DNA from: Campylobacter concisus UNSWCS
GTDB taxonomy: Bacteria; Campylobacterota; Campylobacteria; Campylobacterales; Campylobacteraceae
Reading direction: 5' to 3'
NCBI RefSeq assembly: GCF_000466685.1
Contig: NZ_ANNG01000044.1
Location: 1-64,000 of the forward strand
Length of the DNA: 64,000 bases
The notes under the pieces were generated by a model. The model was not told where the DNA came from, did no database searches, and was given only the letters and a program-made list of their open reading frames with translations. Positions 44,857-54,284 of this stretch are shown piece after piece. How positions within the stretch are numbered: the first letter of the stretch is position 1; each line of letters opens with the position of its first letter. Made by a program: the position numbers and the translations under genes.

Positions 44857-45378
44857 TTATTTAACAGGACCACCTGTCCATTGAAATTTATAAGTTGTTG
44901 TGAAAGGCTCAAACCATTTACCAACACCAGTCTCTTTGTCAGCGTGGCGACCAAAGCCTTGTTTTTCTGGATTGTCGATGTGGAATTTAAGCTCATAGTT
45001 ACCAACGCCTGTATCCATTTTTACGTTAGCACCGTAGTGTGGGCCATCGCTTGCAACCATTGGCATAAATGTACCTTTTTTAGTTTTACCATTATCAAGG
45101 TTTTTTAGCTCATAGTTGATCTTTAGATATGGGATCCACTCGCCTTCGCCAAAGCCGTTTTTGTTGCCTTTTACAGCGTGGATGTCAGCTTCTAGGTGAA
45201 GATCAGCTAAGCTTGGAGCTAGATCAACGCCTTTTGGCTCCATGTCGATTGGCTCAAGATAAACTGCAGCTATCTCCATGCCATTAGCCTCTACAGGCTC
45301 GCCGATTGGGTGCTCTCCAGCAAGTGCAAAACCAGCTGCTAGGCTAAGTGCTAGAGCTGAACTAAGAATTTTATTCAT
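44857..45378 (-). CDS. p19: Periplasmic iron-binding protein P19
   Basis: 173 residues with a signal peptide ending ALA-G at about residue 20. The mature protein begins GEHPIGEPVEANGMEIAAVYLEPIDM and contains the Met and His residues used as copper/iron ligands in the C. jejuni P19 and E. coli FetP structures (M in the GMEIAA and DMEPK segments, H in LHLEADIHAVKG and in the GFGRHADKE region). It hands iron to the neighbouring Ftr1-like permease. It matches Cj1659. It starts 20 bases after the permease gene. Confidence 0.96.
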   Translation of the reverse strand: MNKILSSALALSLAAGFALAGEHPIGEPVEANGMEIAAVYLEPIDMEPKGVDLAPSLADLHLEADIHAVKGNKNGFGEGEWIPYLKINYELKNLDNGKTKKGTFMPMVASDGPHYGANVKMDTGVGNYELKFHIDNPEKQGFGRHADKETGVGKWFEPFTTTYKFQWTGGPVK

Positions 45379-45398
45379 ATCCTCTCCTTTATATAAGA

Positions 45399-47342
45399 TT
45401 AGTTTTTATTTTGTTTTGATTTCATGATAACAATGCCTATAATTAGGGCAAGCACCATAATGATTTGAGGTATTAAACTCTCGTAATATGGCATAAGTCC
45501 TAGCCAGTCTCTCATCCAGTCAGGAAAATTTAGTCCTTTTATGATAGTTGGGATGAAAATTTTGCCCTCAACTAGCTCGCCAACGCCCTTGCCAACAAAG
45601 ACGATCGACATGTAAAAGATGATAGCTGATGTAAATATAAAAAATGGCTTAATAGGAATTTTAATAGCGAAAATTTTAAATAAGAAATAGACTATTAAAA
45701 GAACGATAAGACCTACAACAAAGCCAGCTGCGATCATTGAGTAGCCAGCTGAGTCTTTTGCGTCAAAGATAAGCGCTTGATAAAATAGCACTGTCTCAGC
45801 GCCCTCTCTAAATACCGCTAAAAATACAGTCCACCAAAGCATCGTGCTTGAGCCACTTGAGATAGACTCAGATACATGTGATTTGATGTAGTCGTTCCAT
45901 TTTTTAGCGCCAGCATTTGAAAGAAGCCAGAAGCCAACATAAAATAGAAGTCCCACTGCAACAAGCATCGTGATGCCTTCCATAAGCTCTCTTTTTTGAC
46001 CTGCTGCCTCGCCAAAGATGACGTTCATTATCCAAGCCATGACAAAGCTTAATATGACAGCCACGCCAACTGAGCTATATACGACCTTGCCCATAGATTT
46101 TGCATTGCCAGTTTTTACAAGATATGCAACGACGGCTGCAACGATGATAAGAGCCTCAAAACCCTCTCTTAAGATGATAGTTAGAGCCCAGATAAATAGC
46201 GTCCAAGGTGAGCTTGAACCGCTAGTTTTCTCAAGTGCAGCTGCTAGCTGAGATGACATCTTGCTTGCACTCTCTTCAAGTGTTTTTTCATCTGCACCTG
46301 ATTTCATAAGGGCTACAAGGTTACCAAATGTAGCTTCGATAGCTGTTTTTAAATTTACATCTATCGCACCTACTTTGTTCTCCATGCCGCTACCTTCAAA
46401 CTCATCAAAGTAGATGTCTTGGATATCGCCCATAGCTTTGGCACTATTGCCACCTTTGTAAAGCGCGATGGCTGCTTGAATTTTGTCATTTATGTTTTTA
46501 ACAGTTTGAGTGTAGTCTGTGCCACTATCTTCGCTGCTATCGCTAGATGCTGCACTACTCATATCAACTTTTGCTAGTTTTACTGTTTCAGCTGGAAGTT
46601 TTGCAACGGCATCATAAGCTAGCTTTTTGATCTCTTCTAGCTTTACTTTAAAGTCATCTTTGCTTATGCCATTTGTGATGCCACTGATCGCTTCACCCAT
46701 CTTTCTTTGGATATCAGCATCTATGCTTTTGCCATTTTCTATATATTGGCGAACGGCAATTTCAAGTTGAGTGTTTCTATAATCATTAAATTTAGCATCT
46801 TGGATAGAATTTTTAGCATCATCTTGTTTATCACCCTCGTAGCTTGCTATGGCTTTATCTAGAGTAGCTGATAAATTTTCAAATGCCACCTTCCACTCAG
46901 GGATAAATTTAGAAGTGTCATAGCCACTTGCAGCAGCTTGTGCTGGGCTGTCTGAATACTCACCAACAAGCTTATGACCATTTAAAATAACTGGCAAAAC
47001 TTCAGCGATTTCGCTATTTATCTGATCTATTCTTTTTTGCACATCATCTGGTGCTTCGCCAGCTTTTATCGCCTTTCTGATCTCGCCAAACTGCTTCTCC
47101 ATAGAGTAAGCTTTTTTCTGACCTAAATTTATTCTGATGCCAGCTTCGACATCTTCAAACAGACCAAAATAAGCATTTTGAGTATCGCTAACTGCTTGCT
47201 CGACGTTGCCAGCTCTATACTCTGTTATTACTTTTTGTAATGACTCTTTTATCTGAGCTGCGACTTGTGTGTAGTCGTCATTTTTTGCCACAAGCCAGAT
47301 AGGCAGGAGCATGATAAGCATAAATTTAAAAAATTTATTCAT
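45399..47342 (-). CDS. Ftr1-family iron permease
   Basis: 647 residues. Signal peptide (1-20), a periplasmic region of two related repeats (TQNAYFGLFEDVEAGIR at about 54-70; DIQDIYFDEFEGSGMENKV at about 306-324), then seven membrane helices with the two REGxE iron-transport motifs, REGFE at 392-396 and REGAE at 512-516. It corresponds to Cj1658/FetM and works with P19. First gene of the operon; a Fur-box-like sequence lies about 65 bases upstream of its ATG. Confidence 0.93.
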   Translation of the reverse strand: MNKFFKFMLIMLLPIWLVAKNDDYTQVAAQIKESLQKVITEYRAGNVEQAVSDTQNAYFGLFEDVEAGIRINLGQKKAYSMEKQFGEIRKAIKAGEAPDDVQKRIDQINSEIAEVLPVILNGHKLVGEYSDSPAQAAASGYDTSKFIPEWKVAFENLSATLDKAIASYEGDKQDDAKNSIQDAKFNDYRNTQLEIAVRQYIENGKSIDADIQRKMGEAISGITNGISKDDFKVKLEEIKKLAYDAVAKLPAETVKLAKVDMSSAASSDSSEDSGTDYTQTVKNINDKIQAAIALYKGGNSAKAMGDIQDIYFDEFEGSGMENKVGAIDVNLKTAIEATFGNLVALMKSGADEKTLEESASKMSSQLAAALEKTSGSSSPWTLFIWALTIILREGFEALIIVAAVVAYLVKTGNAKSMGKVVYSSVGVAVILSFVMAWIMNVIFGEAAGQKRELMEGITMLVAVGLLFYVGFWLLSNAGAKKWNDYIKSHVSESISSGSSTMLWWTVFLAVFREGAETVLFYQALIFDAKDSAGYSMIAAGFVVGLIVLLIVYFLFKIFAIKIPIKPFFIFTSAIIFYMSIVFVGKGVGELVEGKIFIPTIIKGLNFPDWMRDWLGLMPYYESLIPQIIMVLALIIGIVIMKSKQNKN

Positions 47343-47403
47343 TAGTTAAACCACCTGTGAGATTATTTTAAAGTGAAATATTACCAATGCTTTACTTTGA
47401 TTA

Positions 47404-47424
47404 AAATAAAAACGATTATCATAA
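47404..47424 (-). promoter_or_regulatory. Fur-box-like operator of the iron operon
   Basis: Minus strand reads TTATGATAATCGTTTTTATT, matching most positions of the TGATAAT..ATTATCA Fur consensus. It sits about 62-82 bases upstream of the Ftr1 permease ATG. Iron-dependent repression is known for the homologous C. jejuni operon. Confidence 0.65.
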
Positions 47425-47631
47425 AAGAATGTAAATTGAAAGTATAAATAATATTTTTTACAATCTAATAATCAACTTTACGTAAATTTAGGGCTTTAGA
47501 GGGTTAGATCAAAATTTCATATCGAGATAAAAAAGTTATATATTTTTGCTAATTTCAATAGATAAGAAAAATTATTGATGAAATTTTAGATTATAAAAAT
47601 CATAAAAATAATTTAAATTTTATAAATTTAA

Positions 47632-47653
47632 AAGGAGAGCAAGCGCCCTCCTT
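47632..47653 (-). terminator. Terminator of the fdh operon
   Basis: 9-bp stem AAGGAGAGC/GCCCTCCTT (one wobble) with 4-base loop, 5 bases past the fdhB stop, followed on the minus strand by TTTAAATTTATAAA. Confidence 0.85.
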
Positions 47654-47657
47654 AGTG

Positions 47658-48218
47658 TTATACGTTTAGTCCTGTATTTCTTAGCATAACGCGTTTGCGA
47701 TACACATTTGAAACTTCAGCAGCGTCGCCAACTAAAAGTGCATTTGTAGAACAGATAGCCGCACACATAGGCACTTTACCCTCAGCCATTCTGTTTTGAC
47801 CGTAAAGCTCTCTCTCCTCGTGTGAGTTAGTTGGCTCTGGGCCGCCTGCACACATAGTGCATTTATCCATTACGCCTTTTATGCCAAATGCCCCGTCTTT
47901 AGGGAACTGCGGCGCACCAAATGGACAAGCATATAAGCAGTATCCACAGCCTATGCACTTGTGTTTATCATGAAGCACGATGCCATCAGCTCTAATGTAG
48001 AAGCAATCAACCGGACAAACTTGCTCGCAAGGTGCGTCGGTGCAGTGCTGGCATGCGATAGTGGTTGAGACCTCTTTGCCCTCGATACCATCGTGAAGCG
48101 TGATAACCTTTCTTCTATAAATTCCAACTGGAAGCTCGTGAGCAGAAGAGCAGGCGACTTGACATCCAAAACAGCTGATACATCTATTAGTATCTACAAA
48201 AAATTTCATTCTTGCCAT
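47658..48218 (-). CDS. fdhB: Formate dehydrogenase iron-sulfur subunit
   Basis: 186 residues with four cysteine clusters: CISCFGCQVAC (N-terminal), CQHCTDAPCEQVCPVDC, CIGCGYCLYACPFGAPQ and CTMC ... CAAIC. This gives the four [4Fe-4S] centres of the electron-transfer subunit that links FdhA to the membrane cytochrome. It lies 10 bases after fdhA. A cytochrome subunit (fdhC) is not seen downstream within this window; the operon ends at a terminator here. Confidence 0.94.
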   Translation of the reverse strand: MARMKFFVDTNRCISCFGCQVACSSAHELPVGIYRRKVITLHDGIEGKEVSTTIACQHCTDAPCEQVCPVDCFYIRADGIVLHDKHKCIGCGYCLYACPFGAPQFPKDGAFGIKGVMDKCTMCAGGPEPTNSHEERELYGQNRMAEGKVPMCAAICSTNALLVGDAAEVSNVYRKRVMLRNTGLNV

Positions 48219-48228
48219 TTTTCTCTCC

Positions 48229-51204
48229 TTACTCTTTACCTAGGGCGTCTCTTTCGCCATACTCGTGATAAAACGATGTTTTAAAGGTGTTCTCTTCAGC
48301 TTTTTCTATGCGGCAAAGACCTGCGTTAAATTCTGAAATTTGAGTAACAGGGTCAAATCCGTAGTTAGTAACTGTGTTAAAGCTCTCGCCGATAACATAA
48401 GGCTTAGTGCCCTCTGGGTAACGAGCTGAGAGATCGACACCTTGCATAACGCCAGCGAAGTTGTAAGGCATACAAATTCTATCTGGAGTTACCATGTAGC
48501 TGTGGTAGCATCTTACTTTGATCTTCGTGCCTTGTGGGCTGTGGATCCACATCATATCGCGATCTTTTATGCCGTATTTTAAAGCAAGCTCAGGATGGAC
48601 GTTAGCAAACATCTCAGGTGTGATGGCTGAGAGATATTTACTTGTTCTTTCGATCATTCCCGCACCACTTAAATTTACGACGCGTTGCGTGCTAAATACG
48701 ATAGGGAATTCTTTTGACCAGTCTTTTGCTTGTTGCTCTGACTTAAATTTAGTAGAAACACGGAAATTTCTAGCTTGATCATCAAATGTCGGATACTTTT
48801 GGACAAGATCCCAGCGTGGTGAGTGGATAGGTTCTCTATGTTTTGGGATAGGATCAAGGAACTCCCAAACGATAGCTCTAGCCCTTGCGTTACCATACGG
48901 CACGACCCCTTTTTCACGGCATTTTTCCAAGATGATACCGCTGTAGTCCATGCTCCAGCTAGGTCCTATTTTAGCCCTCTCCTCTTCTGTTAGAGTGATG
49001 CCTAGGACTTTTTCTATATTGTCTCTTGTGATTTGTGGGTAGCCACCTTTTATGGCTGAGCCAACTAAAGTTGCCTCTTCGCTAGCTAGTTGGCTAACGC
49101 CGTTATGCTCTAAGCCAAAGCGGTTTCTAAAGCCAGAGCCGCCCTCTGCATAAGACTTGCTCATATCGTAAAGTATCGGTGTGCCAGGGTGTTTTTCATC
49201 CCATGCTGGCCACGGCTTGCCGTAGTACTCACCTTTTACTTCGCCGCCAAGACCTATTAGCGTATCTGGGTCAAATTTATCCCAGTTTGCTTGGTGACGT
49301 CTAAACATCTCAGCAGTTCTGCCGCCATAACCGATAGAATTTCCAACCCTTGCTATCTCATTTGTCGCATCATCTGGCCATACAAAGTCATCTTTTACTT
49401 GTTTTAGCTCTCTATCTACGACGGCCATCTTCATGCCTTTTACATACTCATCGTAAAAGCCAAATTTCTTAGCAAATGCAAACATAACTTCGTGATCGCC
49501 CTTGCTCTCATAAAGTGGATCAACGACTTTTGTTCTCCACTGACCTGAGCGGTTTGTAGCGTTTAGGTGACCTTCGTTTTCAAAGGCAGTTGCTACTGGC
49601 AAGATATAAACGCCATCTTTTCTATCTGAAAGGATAGAAATTTCATTTACAAATGGCTCAGCAACTACGATCATATCTAGTTTTGAAGCTGCTTCTTGAA
49701 TTTTAGCTAGGTGCGCCATAGATGTAAGACCAGTTCCTTGCACCCAAAGAACTCTTAATGCACCACTACTAAAGGTATTTTCCTCTTTTAAGACGCCTTG
49801 CCACCATTTTGAAAGCGACCAGCCTTTTTCATTTCTCCAGTTTCTATCCTCTGGGTTTTTAGGATCGTGATAATAATACTCTTCAAAAGCAGTATTTTTA
49901 ACTGGTGTGCCGCCTTGTTTTGGCTCTTTGGTTGAGACTGCAAAGCGTTTTACAAACTCATCATAATCAACACCCCAGCCTTGGCAGTAGTACTTCCAAG
50001 CTGCGTCAGTTAGTCCGTAGTACATCGGCAAGCTGTCTGAGAGGTTACACATGTCGGTTGAACCTTGAACGTTGTCGTGACCACGGATGATGTTACAGCC
50101 GCCGCCTGGTTTGCCCATGTTGCCTAGGATTAGTTGTAAGATAGGTAAAATTCTCGTATTTGAGCTACCAACTGAGTGCTGAGTGATACCAAGCGCCCAG
50201 ACCACTGTGCCTGGCTTGGTGTGAGCTAGGATATTTGCAGCCTCCATTAGCTTATCAACTGGCACGCCTGTAACGTCAGATGTAACCTCTGGTGTCCAGT
50301 GCTCAGCCTCTTTTGCTATCTCGTCGATACCATAAGTTCTATTTTTTATAAATTCTTTATCTTCCCAGCCATTTTTTAAAATAATGTGGATAAGACCATA
50401 AACAAGCGCTATATCAGTGCCTGATCTTTGTCTTAGGTATAGATCAGCGTGTGCAGCTGATTTTGTAAAATTTGGATCAGCTACGATCACCTTTGCGTTG
50501 TTTCTATCTTTTGCTTGCAAAGTGTGCTTCATACCGCCAACTGGGTTTGCCACAGCTGGATTTGCACCTATTATAAATATACATTTTGAATTTGCAGCCA
50601 TATCTCCAAAGTGGTTTGTCATCGCGCCATAACCCCAAGTATTCGCCACACCGGCGACTGTTGCGCTATGTCAAATTCTTGCTACGTGGTCGTTGCTGTT
50701 TGTGCCCCAAAACGCAGCAAATTTTCTAAAGTAATATGCTTGCTCGTTGTTAAATTTCGCAGATCCTAAGAATATAACGCTATCAGGACCATCTTCTTTG
50801 CGGATCTGAAGCATCTTATCGCCGATCTCATTTACAGCTTGATCCCATGAAATTCTTTGCCATTTGCCATCAACTTTTTTCATAGGATATTTGATGCGTT
50901 GTTTGCTGTGTGTAAGGTCGATCTGATCGATACCTTTTGAGCAGTGTGAGCCTTGAGATATCGGGTGAAACATCGCCATATCTTGGCGAACCCAAACACC
51001 ATCTTGTACCTCAGCCTCGATACCACAGCCTGCTGAGCATATAGAACAAATAGTTCTAACCTTTTTTGAGCCAGGGAAAGGATCTTTTATCTCCTCTGCG
51101 CTCGCCTGTCTGATCGTATCATTTTGTCCAAAAGCCATTGTAGTGCCAGCACCTAGTGCGGCTAGCTTTAAAAATGAACGTCTTCCTATACGTGCATCAC
51201 TCAT
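48229..51204 (-). CDS. fdhA: Formate dehydrogenase catalytic subunit, selenocysteine-containing
   Basis: 991 residues if the in-frame TGA at 50671-50673 is read as selenocysteine (U178, context NDHVARI-U-HSATVAGVANTWG). Annotation that stops at TGA splits it into pieces of 177 and 806 codons. The N-terminus has a Tat signal (GRRSFLKLAALG, RR at 8-9). A [4Fe-4S] site follows (C53, C56, C60 and a Cys near 86), then the molybdopterin/tungsten bis-MGD domains. It oxidises formate in the periplasm and is the main electron donor for respiration in campylobacters. A SECIS-like hairpin begins 13 bases after the TGA. selA and selB lie just upstream at 52-55 kb. Confidence 0.96.
50643..50657 (-). promoter_or_regulatory. 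SECIS-like hairpin for selenocysteine insertion in fdhA
   Basis: On the minus strand the stem TCGCC/GGCGA encloses the loop GGTGT, 13 bases downstream of the TGA. The GGU-containing apical loop at this distance matches bacterial SECIS elements recognised by SelB. The lower stem would include CATAGCGCAACAG. Confidence 0.75.
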
Positions 51205-51215
51205 GGTTATCTCCC

Positions 51216-51422
51216 TTAGTATGCGATTTTATAGTAGGTTTCCCAGTTTTTGCTTTTTTTATAAAGCACCTCTTTTTTGTTAGACTTGCCTACGACAACG
51301 CCATTGTCATCAGGAGCCAAGTCATCGCTAGTCACTTTTGCTACAGCTGAGACTGCGAGTACTCCGCTGGCAGCACCGACTTTTAGAGATTTTTTGAGAA
51401 AATCTCTTCTTGATCCTTGCAT
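51216..51422 (-). CDS. Tat-signal mini-protein upstream of fdhA
   Basis: 68 residues. GSRRDFLKKSLKVGAASGVLA at the N-terminus is a twin-arginine signal followed by about 40 residues (GKSNKKEVLYKKSKNWETYYKIAY) that form no cofactor motif. Small Tat-leader proteins of this kind are regular neighbours of periplasmic formate dehydrogenases (FdhX-like). It starts the fdh transcript, 11 bases before fdhA. It may help export or assembly of FdhA/FdhB; the role is inference. Confidence 0.8.
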   Translation of the reverse strand: MQGSRRDFLKKSLKVGAASGVLAVSAVAKVTSDDLAPDDNGVVVGKSNKKEVLYKKSKNWETYYKIAY

Positions 51423-51676
51423 TTTTTCTCCTTATGCCTCAAAAATTTTTGAGAAATTTGGTTCATTAATATGTAAAATTTGCATATTTAGAATTTCTAA
51501 AATATCGCAAATAGCCTATTTTAGGGCATTTTAGCACCCTAAAGTTAAACTATGTAAATTTAGCATATTTCTAAGTTAAGCAAAGTAAATATATAATGTT
51601 AATTGTATTTGTTAAGTATTTATTAAAAATATAGTTAAATATACTTTAAATTTAAGAAATTTATTTGTAGTAGAAA

Positions 51677-51698
51677 TTCTAGGGAGAGCTCCCTAGAA
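51677..51698. terminator. Terminator of the selA/selB/DsbC-like unit
   Basis: Perfect 9-bp stem TTCTAGGGA/TCCCTAGAA with a 4-base loop, 4 bases past the stop at 51703. It separates the selenium genes from the fdh promoter region. Confidence 0.8.
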
Positions 51699-51702
51699 AA
51701 TG

Positions 51703-52410
51703 TTATTTTAGATCGCTTTTATTTACGATAAATGGTACTGATCTAACACCAGCTGCAAAGTATTTTTTGCGCAGATTGTCGATCTTTGCGACATCTTCTT
51801 TGCTAACGCTCTTATCATCTACATTGTAGTCTTCAGCGTAGTATTTTCTTAAAATTTTAACCTTATCACTGTCACTCTTAGCAGCTTTTGCATCTTTGTA
51901 GATTAGTGAGCTTTTTTGAAGTGATGAGATGTCATGCACTGGAGTTAGGACGATCTCAACGTTGCTATCTTTTAGTGTTGTCTCGATCTTTGCTAGCTCA
52001 GCTCTGCAGTATGGGCACTCAGGGTCTGAAAACATTATGATAGTTGGCTTTTTAGGGTCGCTACCAAGAACGATGATGTTTGCCTTGTCTTCATCTTTAT
52101 AAATTTTAGAAATTCCCTTTGCGATGACCTCTTTTTTCACTTCAGCTAGGTATGATTTTTGCTCTTTTAGATCGATCACGTCTGGGAAGATGAAGTCACC
52201 TTTTGTAAATACTATCTCATCTTGTGAGTTGCCATCTTTGCTTAGTTTTACCACGACAGCTTCGATGTCGCCTGCCACTTTGTGACGATCAGCTACCTTT
52301 ACTTTTACGCTGCTATCAACCATTTGAGAGTAGAAGTCCTCTATTTGCTTATCGCTTGCTGCCATTAGGCTAGTTGCCGCGATGATTGAGGCTAAGATCA
52401 CTTTTTTCAT
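51703..52410 (-). CDS. DsbC-like periplasmic thiol-disulfide protein
   Basis: 235 residues with a signal peptide (1-18, cleavage near MAA). The N-terminal ~100 residues form the dimerisation-type domain; the thioredoxin fold has C132-P-Y-C135 (FSDPECPYCRAEL) and the cis-Pro loop RSVPFIV. The CPYC active site is that of oxidising/isomerase DsbA/DsbC/G proteins. It matches C. jejuni Cj1380, also next to selB. It may isomerise disulfides in periplasmic enzymes. Confidence 0.85.
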   Translation of the reverse strand: MKKVILASIIAATSLMAASDKQIEDFYSQMVDSSVKVKVADRHKVAGDIEAVVVKLSKDGNSQDEIVFTKGDFIFPDVIDLKEQKSYLAEVKKEVIAKGISKIYKDEDKANIIVLGSDPKKPTIIMFSDPECPYCRAELAKIETTLKDSNVEIVLTPVHDISSLQKSSLIYKDAKAAKSDSDKVKILRKYYAEDYNVDDKSVSKEDVAKIDNLRKKYFAAGVRSVPFIVNKSDLK

Positions 52411-52463
52411 TTTTATCCTTTTTAAAAATTTGGCGGATTATATTTGCTTTTTGTAAATGAATA

Positions 52464-54284
52464 CTAACTGCGAAAAATCCTATCATTTCCTTGCTTCATT
52501 ATGTCACTCTCAAGATCGAGCTGCTCAAGGTAGGCGATTATATATTTTCTACTTAAATTTAGCTCATCCTTCGCGTTTGTGACATTTACAAAGCCTTGAT
52601 TTTTTATGATCTCTCTTAGTTTATCAAGTGCCATTTTTAGTGAATTTCTAGTGATGAAAAGATTATGCTCTAGCCTTATGACCCTACCCATTGCAGTAAG
52701 TTTTTTAAGGGCATTGTCGCCACTAACCCTATCGATCTCTAAATCATCATATATATTATATGGCGCTGTTGGGGCTAGCTTGCCACTTTCTAAAATTTCA
52801 TAAATTTTCTCTTCAAGCCTTACTTTTAGCTTGCTAAGATCAACGCCTTTTTTGGTATAGACACCGCTATCTTTGGCGATCAAATTTGCACTTTCAAGCT
52901 CATCAAGCGCTTTTTGGGCTAAATTTTGGCTAGCCCAAGTAAGTTTTAGGCTGATACTTTGAGCTGAAAAGACAGCGAATTCATTCTTTTCTATCATAAA
53001 TTTAATGGCTGATTTTATCCGCTCAACCGCGCTTAGATCATAGATATTTAAAGCCTTTTCATCGACAAAGACGTTTGAGACTTTTTTGGCTACGTTTATG
53101 GCCTCTTCGTGATTTAGACCAAATCTTTGATAAGAAGAGATGATGCCAAAGCCATTTTTGTGAGCCTCTTTTAAGATAGAAAAAGCTTCAACAAAATCAT
53201 GCTTTAAAAGCGAGGCTAAAAAGAGAATTTTGCCAGCCTTTTTTAGTGGCTCAAGCACAGGGTTTAGCACTCTACCACCGCCTATCACACGCGCATCTGA
53301 GATGAGCACAAAGGCCTCGTCAAATTTCAAAAACATATCGCTTTGAAATTTAAAGCTCACAAAGTAGCTATCATCTTTTTGGCTAAGGATTAGCACCTTT
53401 GCAGGCACGTTTTTAGCGCCTACGCAAAATGTCACGCTTTGTGAATGTATCAAATTCTTAGCAGTTACGACCGCATCAACCTCTCTAAATCCCCTAAAAA
53501 AGCCCTTTTTGCTAAGTAGCTGACCCTTTTTTAGCTCGCTAAGCTCTATGCCAGTTAGATTAAGCGCCACGCGGCTGCTAACTCCGGCGCTATCAACGAA
53601 TTTATCGTGGCTTTGCACGCTTCTTACTAGCACCTCTTTGCCAGCGTCGTAGTTAAAAAGCTTCTCGTTTTTACTAACGCTTCCCTCTATAACGGTGCCA
53701 GTTACGACATTTCCGATACCTTTTAGACTAAACACCCTATCGATGTAGTATCTAAAAACGCCCTCCTCATCGCGCTTTTTGGCTCTTAGCGTAAAGAGGT
53801 AGTTTCTAAGCTCATCGATGCTCGCCTTATCCTTTATGCTAACGGCAAAAATTTCTAAAATTTGCAGGTTTTTAAATTTAGAAATTTCATCTCTTATCTC
53901 TTTTTTTCTTAAATTTATGGTGGCTTCATCTACTAGATCGCACTTTGTAAGCGCAACGATTATAGATTTCACACCAAGGAGATTTAAAATTTCAAGGTGC
54001 TCCAAGCTTTGAGGCATGAGCCCGTCATTTGCCGCCACTACAAACAAGCACGCATCAAAGCCATACGCGCCACTTATCATCGTTTTTATGAGATTTTCAT
54101 GTCCAGGCACGTCGATAAACGCGATATTCTCATCATTTTTGCTTAAATTTGAAAAGCTTAGATCGATCGTTATGCCACGCTTTTTCTCCTCTTCAAGATT
54201 GTCACCCTCAAAGCCGTTTAGCTCCTTTATAAGCGCGGTTTTTCCGTGGTCGATATGCCCTGCTGTTCCTATTATTAAACTCAT
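52464..54284 (-). CDS. selB: Selenocysteine-specific elongation factor
   Basis: 606 residues. The GTPase domain starts MSLIIGTAGHIDHGKTALIKE with DVPGHE and TKCD motifs; EF-Tu-like domains II and III follow to about residue 350, then winged-helix repeats to the end, which bind the SECIS hairpin. It delivers Sec-tRNA to the ribosome at the fdhA TGA. It overlaps selA by 4 bases. Confidence 0.97.
   Translation of the reverse strand: MSLIIGTAGHIDHGKTALIKELNGFEGDNLEEEKKRGITIDLSFSNLSKNDENIAFIDVPGHENLIKTMISGAYGFDACLFVVAANDGLMPQSLEHLEILNLLGVKSIIVALTKCDLVDEATINLRKKEIRDEISKFKNLQILEIFAVSIKDKASIDELRNYLFTLRAKKRDEEGVFRYYIDRVFSLKGIGNVVTGTVIEGSVSKNEKLFNYDAGKEVLVRSVQSHDKFVDSAGVSSRVALNLTGIELSELKKGQLLSKKGFFRGFREVDAVVTAKNLIHSQSVTFCVGAKNVPAKVLILSQKDDSYFVSFKFQSDMFLKFDEAFVLISDARVIGGGRVLNPVLEPLKKAGKILFLASLLKHDFVEAFSILKEAHKNGFGIISSYQRFGLNHEEAINVAKKVSNVFVDEKALNIYDLSAVERIKSAIKFMIEKNEFAVFSAQSISLKLTWASQNLAQKALDELESANLIAKDSGVYTKKGVDLSKLKVRLEEKIYEILESGKLAPTAPYNIYDDLEIDRVSGDNALKKLTAMGRVIRLEHNLFITRNSLKMALDKLREIIKNQGFVNVTNAKDELNLSRKYIIAYLEQLDLESDIMKQGNDRIFRS

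Larger units (their letters stand above)
47343..47657. other. 315-bp intergenic region with iron-operon promoter and fdh terminator
   Basis: Holds the Fur-like box at 47404-47424, a probable -10 (TAATAT on the minus strand near 47385) and the fdh terminator at 47632-47653. The remainder is AT-rich without open frames. Confidence 0.6.

Noticed and set aside
50649-50673. Stop codon and second gene start splitting fdhA
   Set aside because: The TGA falls exactly at the family's selenocysteine position and selA/selB are adjacent, so one gene is the better reading.
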